Source of the DNA: Nicotiana tabacum
Lineage: Eukaryota > Streptophyta > Magnoliopsida > Solanales > Solanaceae
Direction of reading: 5' to 3'
DNA length: 64,000 nt
NCBI RefSeq assembly: GCF_000715075.1
Contig: NC_134096.1
Span: 40,311,804-40,375,803 of the forward strand
The stretch's first letter is position 1. Each line of letters starts with the position of its first letter. Shown one piece after another: positions 22,337 to 34,140 of the stretch. The notes beneath the pieces are model-generated. The model was not told where the DNA came from. It worked only from the letters and a program-made list of their open reading frames with translations, and made no database searches. Both the position numbers and the translations under genes were made by a program.

Positions 22337-24726
22337 TGTTACATTCCATGCTTTCGGACGTGAAAGTACGCTGTAAGTCAATTGATGTGAGCTCAGAAAT
22401 GAGATTCTCTTTAAAAGTATATAAAGTGATCTAATGATATTGCATCCTATATTTCCGTTCAACATACAAACGACTAGGTTGAGGACGAATGAACTTAAAC
22501 ATGAGAAAGGAGATTTTGGACAAATAAAAATGAGCTGCTTGTTTACCCGACGTTCCTGCTTCACCAACTTACTTTCTGTCCTACTTGCTTGAGCTACTCG
22601 ATTCATGTCTAAATTATTTAATGAGGATGAGACTCATGTTTCAAAATGGAAAAAGGACCAACATGAATCACCTACTTGATTAATTAGGTGAAAAGTAGGT
22701 GCATCACCTACTTAGAGCTAGTGGATCAAATTCAAAGGGAATGGAAAAAGATAGAGATGGGCAAGTCTTGGGGTAGCCCAAGACCCATCTTCGCAAGCCC
22801 ATTAGTGGGACCATATAAATATAGATATATCTCAATTTTACGTAAAAAACAATTTATAATTCCTCTCTCTCTATTGCAACATGAAGGAGCTCCAAAATAT
22901 CAGCCCAAGATCTCTCTCAAAGTTATTCTAGGGTTCAAGACCAAATCCACAAGTTGGTAAGGTGATTTCTCTCTTGGAAGATCAAGATCACCTAGTTATC
23001 TCTCTACTTTGTTATATAGGGTAAAGAGATTATTTGAGCTTGAAGTAAAGCTTAGTTGGATGAGTATTCTTGCTGCCAAGGTAAGGTTTAACTTCTCCTA
23101 TATGTATTTAAGATCATCTATGTATATCTAGTTGATTTGATAAAGGAAACTTGTGAAGTAAGTTGAACTTCATGTTGAAGTGTTGTAGTTGCTGGACTAT
23201 TTTGGAGTTGAATTCTTGATGTTTTATGGCTGGAAATCAGTAGAAATAACTTAAGAATACTATTGCTATTGTGGTTGATGTGTTTGGAAGAGGAGAAGGC
23301 TTGGAAAGTGCAAGTTATAACTTAGTTGTTGGGTGAGATGGTGTGGACTGTTTTGGTGATGTATTGTAATGAATATGAGGTTATATATATATATATATAT
23401 ATATATGTTTGTTGACATTCTGGACATGTTGGTCTTCTTTGTGGATTTGAGGAAAATGAAAAGAATAAGGGGAGGTGCTGTCCAAAATTTCGTAGATGAG
23501 CTAGTCGCTCATTTGTATTGAGTTCTAGCTTCCGTAAGCTTAACACTGGTCCCTTATTGTTTGTCGTAGATTGAAGTACTAATGGGCTGAAATGAAGTCG
23601 TGTGGTTAGATAAACGACAAAGGTATGTTAAGGCTATCCCTTCTTTTCTTTTGGCATGATTGATATGGTGCAAACAAAATGAGCAAACGCACAATTTTCA
23701 TAAATGACTCAATTCATAGAAGTTCTAGGGGTGCCTATGTTCTTGATTCCCCATGTGCCCTATTATTATATCGTCTGTTCATGGGTCTCAGAAAATACGT
23801 AAATTGATAAAGTTTATCCAAAGGCATATTGATTTTATGACATTCCGAGAGATCTTATTGACTTACTTCATTATGCATTGCATTCATTTATACATGTACA
23901 TTGACCCATGACCAGATGGCATTATATACGCATATATTATATGTATATGAGGTATGGGGAAAGGTTACAACATTATATACGCACCACCACCTGATCAGTT
24001 GGTATACGTTGATGATTTCGCCCATATAGGCCAAGATGATATGATGGGATGCCCTCAGAGGCTTGATGATGTTATGTACTCATATACCTATGCATGGTAT
24101 GACATTTACACGCATATGCATGACATTATAAATGTTTCACGATTCACAGAGATATTCCGACTTACATGTGGAGTTCTTTACACCATGTTTATTTCATGCC
24201 TTACATACTCGGTACTTTATTTGTACTGACGTCTCTTTTGCCTGGGGATGTTGTGTTTCATGCCCGAAGATCCCGATAGATAGGTTGACAGTCCTCCTAG
24301 TAGGCTATCAGATCAGCGGAAGGTGTTGGTGCACTTCACGTGCTCAGGAGTTGCCTATTTGGTCAGTATGATTTGGACATGTATTGATTGGTATGGTGGG
24401 GCCCTGTCCCGACCTTTATGACGTTTATGTACTCTTAGAGGATTATAGACATATGTCATGTATATGGATACTTTTATGGCTTTATCGGCCTATATTTTGA
24501 GTGTACATATCATGTTGGCCTTATAGGCCCGTATGTCATGTGTATATGTTTCTATATCATATTGGGTCGTCCTATATCTAGTATTTATGTTTTATTCCAG
24601 TTATCTCATGATGTCCCTTCTGGCCCATTTACCTATGATGGTGTGATAAGAAAGATATGTTACGTTGGTACTTGGTTGAGTAAGGAACCGGGTGCTCGTC
24701 GCGGCCCTCCGATTTGGGTCATGACA
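22337..24726 (+). repeat. 5' LTR of the LARD-like element
   Basis: A 2390-bp LTR starting TGTTACATTCC and ending GGGTCATGACA, followed after 4 bp by the primer-binding site. A TATAAATATAGATAT stretch near 22813 may hold the promoter TATA box. A 25-bp AT dinucleotide run is at 23382-23406. Confidence 0.82.
23382..23406. repeat. (AT)n microsatellite
   Basis: About 12 uninterrupted AT units inside the LTR. Confidence 0.95.
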
Positions 24727-24730
24727 AAAG

Positions 24731-24742
24731 TGGTATCAGAGC
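24731..24742 (+). promoter_or_regulatory. primer-binding site, initiator tRNA-Met
   Basis: TGGTATCAGAGC is complementary to the 3' end of plant initiator tRNA-Met, the usual primer of Ty3/gypsy and many copia elements. It lies 4 bp after the LTR. Confidence 0.92.
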
Positions 24743-27700
24743 AGTTTTGTCCTAGGGAGTCTACAAGCTGTGTCTAATAGAGTCTTGTTTATGGGTGTGT
24801 TGTGCACCACACTTATAAGCATGAGGCTACAGGGAATTTAGGACTGTCACTCTTTCTTCTTACTCTGGATGGTGTGGTAGAGCTCAGTTGTAAGAATTCA
24901 AAATCCTAAATTCTATTTTATTCGTAATACAACGATACCTACATTTAGAAAGATAGATGGTAAGAGATTGACTGTGGCTGTGGAAGAGTTGAGTAAGAGG
25001 AACTCGATTTTGCATCAAGCTTATGATGAGTAAATGTGAGGTCTTCAGTAGATTATGTGTGTACTAAGACGTGTAATCTTCTTGATAAGGAGCCATGAGG
25101 CATGAATATCTATCCACCCATATGGTTTAAAGCAACGAGAGAATCAAAAGGTAGATACAAGTTTCAACAAGTAAAATAAGAAAGGTGAAGAAGGGTACGA
25201 GGTACCCAATTAGTGAAGATTATCAGTATTTACAATTCAGTCAAAGAAATATAAGCATTTTGAGTTACCTTCAATTGTAACAGAGGTATGTACAATTGGC
25301 ACACCCATCTCAGTTATGCTCTTTGGAGCCAACATATATAGTTTAAGAGAAGGACGAGATATCAGGATCCAGCTGGGGTTAGAATAACCCAAAATGGTGG
25401 ATGGATTGTTAGCGTTATCTGACATTTCCAAAGGATATTGCAAACGTGGTAATAATTCTCCTTGTGAGACACCCAGATGGTACATTCTAGAATAGTACAA
25501 CTAGATATGAATACTAGAATGTTCAAAAAATTATAAAGATAGGCACTTGAATCCTAGAAGGGATAAATATATACCTTCATATGGCTCTCGTTCCTAGTAA
25601 AGAGAGAATGTTAGGCGACCCAAAGAGGTAGTGGATGGAGCAAGGGGAGCTAAAAGCAAAAGAATGTTTGTTAAAGCTTTCAGAATAAAGTGATAGACAT
25701 AAATATTAGCAGGAGAATAAGAAGAGAGTAAATGAAGCATTATCAGCATGATGTGATAAGTGAGTGATAACAGCAAATCAAAATAAGACAGGATGACAGA
25801 GTCTATAGTCAGTGAATATGTGAAAAGACGCCAAAAATGAAGAGAAGGGGAAAGATGGTGTGATATGGTATTATGTAGGAGTTATATGGTTCAGGGAACT
25901 ATGGAATAGTAAAGTAAGAATACGATAAAAATGAAAAAAGGATGATACATAAGGAGCAGTGTAAGAGGTAAGTTAAAACAAATGACATATCCCAAGAGAG
26001 ATTACGCAGAATATAGATATGAGAATGGACCAACGAGTAGTTAGTAGTTGATTCAGGAAGAGCCTAGTTATGGCTAGACAAGAGTATACTGACAAATCAA
26101 CAGATCGTGCAAGATAAACATAGTGAAATGCAATATGGTGAATTTAGTCTCGCAGTTATGACATTGTAATCCTTGAGAAATATTCAGATAGAAGTTGGGG
26201 TAGTTAAAGGTACCGTATTGGTGTTACGGAAATAAAATAGAGTGCCACTGGGAAGACAATCAAAATATTAGTTCAGAAGCAACCCTACAAGCACAAGGGC
26301 ATGGAGATAAGTAACTAAGAATAATTATAGGCGAGGAAGAACATCAAAACATTCCATCGAGTATACGATGTAATAAGCTCGTAGCTTTACAAGAGTCAGA
26401 GGGTCCTCCCTAAGTACTACAATGAAAGACTAGCTGAGGAAATAAGGAAAAAGGCTTCAACCTAAGCATAGTAACTTGAAAAATAAATGGTCACGTAAAA
26501 ACAATATCACTATAGCATTGTATGTACTCCATAATAAGGTGGCACCTACCGTGGCTAATGAGTGGGAAGTGACATTTGAGATCATATGAGTTATAGGAAA
26601 ATCTAGTATTTTTGGGCACTAAGATAAGCCAATTATTCATGCAGCAGGTAGCAGAATGACCAGGAAAAGTAATTTCTTACATTTAAAGAAAGCTGAGAAG
26701 GAACGAAAGAAATTATTTTATCAATGAACCAAAGTTAGTTACGTTATAAATGCATTTAAGATTTTGGAGTATTAACCATGCAACATATATGTTGACATTC
26801 ATACAGCCGTAGAAGACTCCGATATAAGTTAAAAGAAAGAATTGAGCCTGGGTCATAGACAAAGAATTGAATTTTTGGAAGAGTATATCATGGATATTTC
26901 ATAGCGTCCATGAAAGGCTAAAGTAATAACTAATACCCTGAGCCATAGATTAAAAGATAGCTTAAGCCTACATAAAGACTGAGAGAGAAGAGGAAACTAA
27001 AGAGCTACATCAGCTAAGTAAATCAGGAGTCTGATTATTGGACCTAGATATTTATAGAAATCGTGATTAAAACCATTGCAGAATCACTCTTAATATTAGA
27101 GGTACAAGAGAGATAATACATCAGCCATATTCTATAACGGCTCTACGATAAAGCCAGTTAGAAGAGTACCAGCCTCATAGGAAGTCAGTATGAAGCTTCC
27201 ATCGGATTGTGTATGCACCAGAGGTGCAAGTATTATAGTAGAGCTTCAAGTTGTGGATGTGAATTATACCTATGTGGAAGGGAGGTTATGAAAGAGATGG
27301 AAGATACTATGCGAGATTTTAAGGTATGTAAAGTAAAGGTAAAGAAGGTATGAGATACTCACGTGTAGAAGGTTGTGAATAGTCCGTACTTCAGATAGAG
27401 GGCTAGAAGCACTGGGATGCAGTATCAAGAAATGATAGCGGTGTCATCAGTGATATATCTACCAGCCTATGGTTTGCAGGTACCGAGAGGTCTAGTTAAG
27501 AGAGTAAATAAGAGTTAGAGACAATGTGATGTCTCGCTTAACATAAGGAAATATATGGTGCAAGTAAGTTAGAGGAGGTTGCGAGTAGTATAAATAGATA
27601 TGTGTAGGTCGCAAGCTAAAGTATGGTAGAGAGACAAGGTTTTAGGAAGACAGGAGTAAGGATAAGAAAAGGCAAGTGAGAATAGGTAAGTCCTCGGGAT

Positions 27701-28096
27701 TAAGCCTATCAAAACAAGAGAGCCGATGGTTTCTGTAGGAGTCTAAGACTAGGAGCAGTTAGAAGAGATGGAATGCTGCCATGGTAGTAGAATAAGGGTG
27801 TAATTATGAAAGAAAAGAGGATGACATTTAGACATTTGATTGAGTAATGATCTAAAGAAAAGGGATTTCATGAATTGCACGGGATTAACATACCCCCATA
27901 AGATGAATCACTTTGGGATGCTATGAAATACAGTTATTGAAGTTGATCAGGCAAATCACTTCAAATGTTCCTCGATACGACGTGAGCCCTTGTGACAATG
28001 TATTACGTAATAGGTTTCATGTTATCAGTGGTAGATTGTAGATCAACATTGAGGCGAATCAACAATGGATGGATAAAATTTACAAAGTATGAAATA
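24743..28096 (+). other. purine-rich non-coding interior of the LARD-like element
   Basis: Long AG-rich sequence with stops in all frames. I could not identify a gag, protease, RT, RNase H or integrase motif in any frame. The change to Athila LTR sequence is near 28097. Confidence 0.6.
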
Positions 28097-28416
28097 AGAT
28101 AAGTCTTTTTCCTATTAGGCAAACACCTAGGTAATGGTCACAACCCTAGGCTTTTTATCAATTTGGAAAAACCCCAAAAACAGTTATCTCTAGTTTTCTT
28201 TCGATATTTTGCAATCAATAGAGTAAAAATTAGAAATAGAAAACCAATCTTTTTGTGGAAGTGCAATCTCGATAATTCAATCACGCACATTAAAATATAT
28301 ACCCCTTAACTCCCATCTTAGCTCCATGTGGATTCGACCCCGACTCTTAGTTGGGTTTCTATAATTGCAAACGACCGTTTCATACTTCTTTTGAGGTGTG
28401 CAATTGGACGCGATCA
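28097..28416 (+). repeat. Athila 5' LTR, last 320 bp only
   Basis: Matches the last part of the 3' LTR (50065-50386) at about 95 percent and ends in the same GGACGCGATCA. The first 1.2 kb of the LTR, including U3 and the palindrome array, is missing, and the left edge abuts the LARD-like interior. Confidence 0.9.
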
Positions 28417-28438
28417 ATTTTTGGCATCATTTTCGGGG
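28417..28438 (+). promoter_or_regulatory. Athila primer-binding site
   Basis: TTTTTGGCATCATTTTCGGG directly after the LTR is a mutated form of the Athila/Tat primer-site consensus containing TTTGGCGCCGTTGCCGGGG. Confidence 0.75.
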
Positions 28439-28536
28439 AGTTAAAAACGACGTTAGTTATATATTTGGGTGAGTTTTTGGAGTATCCTTTTTTCTTTCCG
28501 TGTTACTAACTTGTTTGAGAAATCGTAGGTGCAACC

Positions 28537-30198
28537 ATGGCAAACAATGAGCTCGAAAATATTGCTTTGGGGGATGTGGACATTGAGGATGACCAAGTGG
28601 ATGAGGTTCCTCTTGAAACTCAAGCCAATAGAAGAGGCCGAGTGCCTCATGACAATGTGCCCGTTCCACCACGAGTGGCTCCACACCAGGTGTTACCCAA
28701 TAAAGGAATGCAAGTACAATAGTCCTTCCCCGTATTAGGGGGCCAACTTTCAAATCACCAACGTGATGCTCACTTTGCTAGAGCAACGAGGTTTCTTTAC
28801 CGGTGCTCCAAGTAAAAATGCATACAAACATTTGAAGGGGTTTGTGGACACTTGTTGGGGGAGAAAACAAACAAATGTCTTCGAGGATGCATTGAGGCTA
28901 AGGCTTTTTCCCTTCTCTCTGCAGGGGAAATCTTTAGATTGGTTGGAACGTTTGCCGAACCATTCCATTCACACTTAGGATGAGTTGGCGGAAAAGTTTC
29001 TTTCTAAGTTCTTCTCTCCGGGGCATATGGCTACACTTTGGGATGAAACTTTGGCATTTAAGCAAGAGCCAAAAGAACCACTACACAAGATATGGGAATG
29101 CTAACGAACAATGGTTAAGGAATGTCCCAACAACGATATGACGGAGAACATGATTCAACAAACTGTATATCGTGAGATCAACACAACCAACCAATGTGTA
29201 GTGAATCAACATGCCGGTGGGAACTTCATGACTATGCCTTATGCGGAGGCGTGTGAGATTTTAGATGAAATGGCGGAAACATCATCGGCATGGTAATCCC
29301 GGGCTAATGTTCCACAAGGTGATCCCAACGTGATCCACCTTCACAAAGAGTTGCATGACCATGGGCAAGCCATTGCCGAATTGACTACCACACCACCATG
29401 AATCAATTAGTAAATATTCAACTTCAACAAGTGCAAAATCCTAAGCAAGTCAATGCCATGGAGGGAGTGAACATGATGGTGAACAAAAGGAGAACCAAAG
29501 GTCCACAAGTGCAACATCGAGTGGACAATTTTGTGCAAGAGGATAGTGGTTTTGATCAAGATGATTCTTACAATGACCAAGAAGAGGAGGTGAAATATGT
29601 GAACAACTTTCAAGGGCAACAAAACAACTTCCAAGTCCCAAGCCAACAACAATGGCGACCTCAAAACAATCAAGGCAATTGGAATTCTCACAACCAAGAA
29701 CATTGGAGTGGTGGAAACAATCAAGGAAATTGGAATAGTGGAAACAATCAAGGGAATTGTCATAACAATAATAATCAAGGCGGATGGAACAATAATCAAG
29801 GCAATCGGGGGTCGGGTTTTCAAAGGCCCCCGATCTATCAACAACCAAGCAACCCGCCTCTTTATCCTTCCCATGGTCCTAGGTCTTCAAACAATGAGAT
29901 GGGGCATATGGAGAACATATACAAGCAAATGATGGAAAATAATTCCGATTTGGATGCCCAACTTGCCTCACACAACACATCGATCCGCAACTTAGAACTT
30001 CAAATAGGGAAAATCTCTCAAGCTCTAAATTCTCGTCCTAAGGGGGCATTATCAAGTGACACGGTGGTGAACCCAAAGGGTGGGAACAACACAGGGCATG
30101 CCATGGACGTTACTACAAGAAGTGGAAGAGGTGTGAATGCACCCACCTCAGTTCAAAGGCAACTTGTGGATGATGAGCAAGTGGTACAAGAAGAATAG
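28537..30198 (+). pseudogene. Athila gag, broken
   Basis: Structural protein of the particle. The start is ATG 28537 (MANNELENIALGD). The gag core follows at 28763-29296, with LRLFPFSLQGKSLDWLERLP near 28905 and KFFSPGHMATLWDE near 29010. A long Asn/Gln/Gly-rich region with repeats of NNQGNWNS lies at 29640-29830, then a C-terminal helix region to a TAG at 30196. Breaks include a shift near 28722, stops near 28976, 29102, 29296 and 29398. No CCHC knuckle is evident, as is usual for Athila gag. Confidence 0.85.
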
Positions 30199-31393
30199 GT
30201 CACGAACGATGTGGTGCAAACAAATGATGAAGTACGGATTGATATTGATGATAGTTTGGAAGAGACTCAAGAGGAGGTGAACCCATCTAGGGATCACATT
30301 ATTGAGATACCGCAACCGGTAGTGCAAAAGACTAAGGCACCATTGCCTAAGCCTCCACCTCCATATCCTCAAATACTTTCCAAACAAAATGGCGAGAATC
30401 AATTCAAAAATATCATTCAAATGATGAAGAGTCTCTCAATCAATGTGCCATTAGTTGAAGTTTTGGAACAAATGCCCGGTTATGCAAAGTTTATGAAGGA
30501 TCTTGTGACAAAAAAGCGGTCAATGAATTTTGAAACTATCAAGGTCACTCATCAAGTGAGTGTAATTGTGCACTCAATGGCTCCTAAATTGGAAGATCCC
30601 GATGCTTTCACAATTCCTTATACAATTTGGAAGTGCCGAGTTTGCTAAAGCTCTTTATGATCTTGGGGCAAGTATCAATTTGATACCATATTCGGTTTTC
30701 AAGACCTTGGGAATTGGGTAACCAAGACCCACCTCTATGAGATTGCAAATGACTGATCGTACCATAAAGAGACCTTTGGGAGTGATTGAAGATGTCTTGG
30801 TTCGTGTTGATAAATTCATTCTTCCGGCGAATTTTGTCATTCTAGATTGTGAAGTTGATTATGAGATGCCGATTATTCTTGAAAGACCTTTCCTTGCTAC
30901 GGGGAAGGATCTTTGTGATGTTGAAGTCGGAGAACTCAGCTTCCGATTGGGTGATGAGAAAGTGGTTTTACATGTGTGTAAATCCATGTGGTAACCAAAT
31001 AGCAATGAGGTGTGTTCTTTTGTGGACTTGGTGACCGATGTTATTGTTGATGATACAAGTACCACAATCAATGTTGGTGATAAGTTGGAGTACGTCTTGC
31101 TCAACTTTGATGGTGACGAGATGGATGGCTTCATGGAATGTGTGAACTCTTTGCAAGGAATGGGGTCGTACAATTATGCACCCCGAAAACTATCCTTGGA
31201 TCTTGAAAATAGGAGAACTCCTCCTACAACGCCTTCCATTGAAGAGCCTCCTACCTTGGAGTTGAAGCCATTGCCTCCACATCTTCGGTATGAATTTCTT
31301 GGCCCTTGTTCTACTTTACCAGTTATTCTTTCCTCTTGTTTGACTAACGTGCAGGTAGATTCTACATTGGAGGTGCTACATAAGAGGAAGTAG
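30199..31393 (+). pseudogene. Athila protease region, broken
   Basis: An N-terminal linker (30211-30648, with the proline-rich APLPKPPPPYPQ) leads to the aspartic protease. The active-site block LYDLGASINLIPYSVF near 30653-30700 is intact, and the C-terminal [20 protein letters not shown] near 30840 is in another frame. A frame change near 30640, a stop at 30718 and another near 30992 break it. Segment 31010-31393 is the protease-RT linker. Confidence 0.85.
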
Positions 31394-32284
31394 GATATTG
31401 GGTGGACATTGGCAGATATTCCGGGTATAAGCCCCGCATTTTGCATGCATAAGATCAACTTGGAGGAAGGTGACAAACCATCTATTGAACATCAAAGAAG
31501 ACTTAATGAGGCTATGCAAGAAGTTGTCAAAAAGGAGATTATCAAGTGGTTGGATGCTGGGGTTGTCTACCCCATTTTCGATAGTTCGTTGACTTCTCCA
31601 GTTCAATGTGTCCCAAAGAAGGGGGCATGATGGTGGTCACCAATGACATGAATGAGTTGATTCCTACAAGAACGGTGATTGGTTGGAGAGTGTGTATGGA
31701 CTATCGCAAGCTCAACAAAGTCACAAAGAAGGATCATTTTCCACTTCCCTTCCTTGACCAAATGCTTGATAGGTTGGCCGGCCGTGCTTTCTTGCTTTAT
31801 TGACGTATATTCGGGATACAACCAAATCCTTATTGCTCCGAAGGATCAAGAGAAAACAACCTTTACATGTCTCTATGGTACTTTTGCCTTCAAGCGGATG
31901 CCATTTGGTTTGTGTAATGCACCGATGACTTTTCAAAGTTGTATGATGGCTATCTTCACGGACATGGTGGAGGACTACCTTGAAATTTTCATGGATGACT
32001 TCTTGGTGGTTGGGAATTCTTTTGATGATTGTCTTGCAAATTTAGATAAAGTGTTGGCAAGATGTGCAGAAACGAATTTGGTGCTCAATTGGGAGAAGTG
32101 TCATTTCATGGTCGAGGAAGGCATTGTCCTTGGCCACAATATCTCAAAGCATGGAATTGAAGTGGACCCAAAGATTGAGGTGATTTCTAAACTTCCACCT
32201 CCAACTTTGGTAAAAGATATGTGGAGTTTCTTAGGCCATGCGGGTTATACTGGAGTTTCATCAAAGATTTATCTAAGGTGGTGA
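31394..32284 (+). pseudogene. Athila reverse transcriptase, broken
   Basis: RT blocks in order are KEIIKWLDAGVVYPI near 31530, VCMDYRKLNKVTKKDHFPLP near 31690, GYNQILIAPKDQEKTTFTC near 31820, MPFGLCNAPMTFQ near 31900 and the catalytic box IFMDDFLVV near 31990 (aspartates intact). The C-terminal thumb ends near 32250. Breaks include the stop at 31391, a frame change near 31795 after GRAFLLY, and another near 32235 into the RNase H frame. Confidence 0.9.
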
Positions 32285-32868
32285 ACACGCTGCGCAAGAT
32301 TCTTGAGAAAGATGCTAAGTTTAACTTCAATGATGATTGCATGAGAGCCTTTGAATTGTTAAAGTTCAAGTTGACAACCACTCCCATCATCACCGCTCCA
32401 AATTGGAGTGTCCCCTTTGAGCTCACGTGTGATGCTAGTGACTTAGCGGTTGGGGCTGTTTTGGGACAACGCATCAACAAGATTTTTCATCCGGTCTACG
32501 ATGCTAGTAAGACCATGAATGATGCCCAAGTCAATTATACAGTTACATAGAAAGAGCTCTTTTCCATTGTGTTTGCAATTGAGAAGTTCCGCCCGTACTT
32601 GATGGGTGCAAAAGTTATTGTCCACACGGATCATGCGGCACTTTATTATTTTATGAGCAAGAAAGATTCCAAAGCTCGATTGATGAGATGGGTGCTTTTA
32701 TTGCAAGAGTTTGATATTGATATCCAAGATAGAAAAGGGAGTGAAAATCAAGTGGCGGACCACTTGTCTCATTTGGAGGAGGAGGGGAGGCCGCATGATG
32801 GCCTTGAAATCATTGACTCCTTCCCCGATGAGCAACTCTTGGCTCTTTCAATGAAAGAGGTTCCATGA
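32221..32868 (+). pseudogene. Athila RNase H, one stop
   Basis: RNase H that removes RNA from the RNA/DNA hybrid. The first part (32221-32550) contains FELTCDASDLAVGAVLGQR near 32415, with the first catalytic aspartate. A TAG at 32548 interrupts it, and the same frame continues ([29 protein letters not shown]) to 32868. It is the least damaged domain of this pol. Confidence 0.88.
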
Positions 32869-34140
32869 TTTGCGGATCTAGCAAATTTTCTTGTGTGTGG
32901 AATCATCCCGGATGAGTTCTCTTCAAACCAAAGGAAGAAGCTCAAATGTGATTGTAAAGATTATTATTGGGATGAACCATACCTTTTTGGATTTGCACGG
33001 ATGGGGTGATTAGAAGATGTGTATTGGAAGAAGAACAAGGTAAAATTCTTGGGGCTTGTCATTCTTCGCCATATGGTAGTCACCATGGTGGAGCAAGAAC
33101 GGCGGCCAAAGTGCAAAGTTGCGGTTTCTATTGGCCCACTCTTTACAAGGATGCAAGTGATGTAGTGAAAAGATATGATGAATGTCAACGGGCTGGTGGA
33201 ATCTAAAAAAAAATGAAATGCCTCTCACTACCATTTTGGAGATTGAGATCTTTGATGTGTGGGGTATTGCCTTCATGGGTCGTTTTGTGCGTTCTTATAG
33301 AAACACCTATATCTTGGTCGCAGTTTATTATGTGTCTAAATGGTTTGAGGCCGTCTCTCTACCCAACAATGAGGCGAGAAGTATGGTGGCATTCTTGAAA
33401 AAGAATATTTTCACATGGTTTGGTACTCCGCGGGCTATCATAAGCGATGAGGGGTAGCATTTTTGCAACAAGTCTTTCGACACTTTACTTAGCAAGTATG
33501 GTGTTACTCATAAAGTCACGACTCCTTATCATCCACAAGCTAGCGGTCAAGTGGAAGTCTCCAACCGGGAGATAAAGAGTATTTTGTCCAAAACAGTGAA
33601 TGTTAACAAGACGAATTGGTCCAAGAAGCATGATGATGCATTATGGGCTTATCGGACGGCTTACAAAACACCTATCGGAGTGTCGCCATACCGGCTGGTG
33701 TTCGGAAAAGCTTGTCATCTTCTGGTGGAACTTGAGCACAAAGCCATGTGGTCTCTAAAGAAGTTGAATCTTGATTGGGATGTAGCCTCTAATTGAGGGT
33801 TGTACATTTGAATGAATTGGAAGAGTTCCGGTATCATGCTTATACAAGTTCGTCCTTACACAAAGAAAAGATGTAATATCTTCATAACAAATACATTTGG
33901 AACAAAGAGTTCAAGGTGGGCGATCTGGTATTGTTGTTCAACTCGAGTTTGAGGCTGTTTCTCGAAAAGTTAAAGTCTAAATGGAGTGATCCGTTTGAAA
34001 TTGTGGGTATGACGCCTTTTGGTGCATTGGACTTGAAGAACAAAAACAATGAGGTATTCCGAGTCAATGGTCACCGGGTGAAGCAATATTTGGGAAAAGT
34101 TGGAGATGGCCACGTTGTAATAGTGATTCATTTCAACTGA
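32869..34140 (+). pseudogene. Athila integrase, broken
   Basis: Inserts cDNA into the genome. The HHCC zinc finger (HSSPYGSHHGGARTAAKVQ, then CQRAGG) is at 33060-33206. The catalytic core is at 33240-33790: [11 protein letters not shown] (first Asp), [12 protein letters not shown] (second Asp) followed by a stop near 33455, and [18 protein letters not shown] (catalytic Glu). The C-terminal DNA-binding fold is at 33916-34140 (DPFEIVGMTPFGALDL, ending in a TGA). There is no chromodomain. Frame changes near 33010, 33190 and 33800 inactivate it. Confidence 0.88.

Larger units (their letters stand above)
22337..28096 (+). mobile_element. LARD-like LTR retrotransposon, 3' truncated
   Basis: A plus-strand element with a 5' LTR (22337-24726), a tRNA-Met primer site (24731-24742) and about 3.35 kb of purine-rich sequence with no open frame of note and no recognisable gag or pol. 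Large LTRs around a conserved-length non-coding interior are the definition of LARDs, which rely on proteins from autonomous relatives. No second LTR copy is seen; the element ends where the Athila 5' LTR remnant starts. An alternative is a heavily decayed autonomous gypsy element. Confidence 0.68.

Noticed and set aside
24731..24742. tRNA-Met-like sequence as a tRNA gene
   Set aside because: Only the 12-nt primer-binding complement is present, directly after an LTR; there is no cloverleaf.
29407..29874. Long minus-strand frames opposite gag
   Set aside because: Created by the repeated Asn/Gln codons of Athila gag on the other strand.
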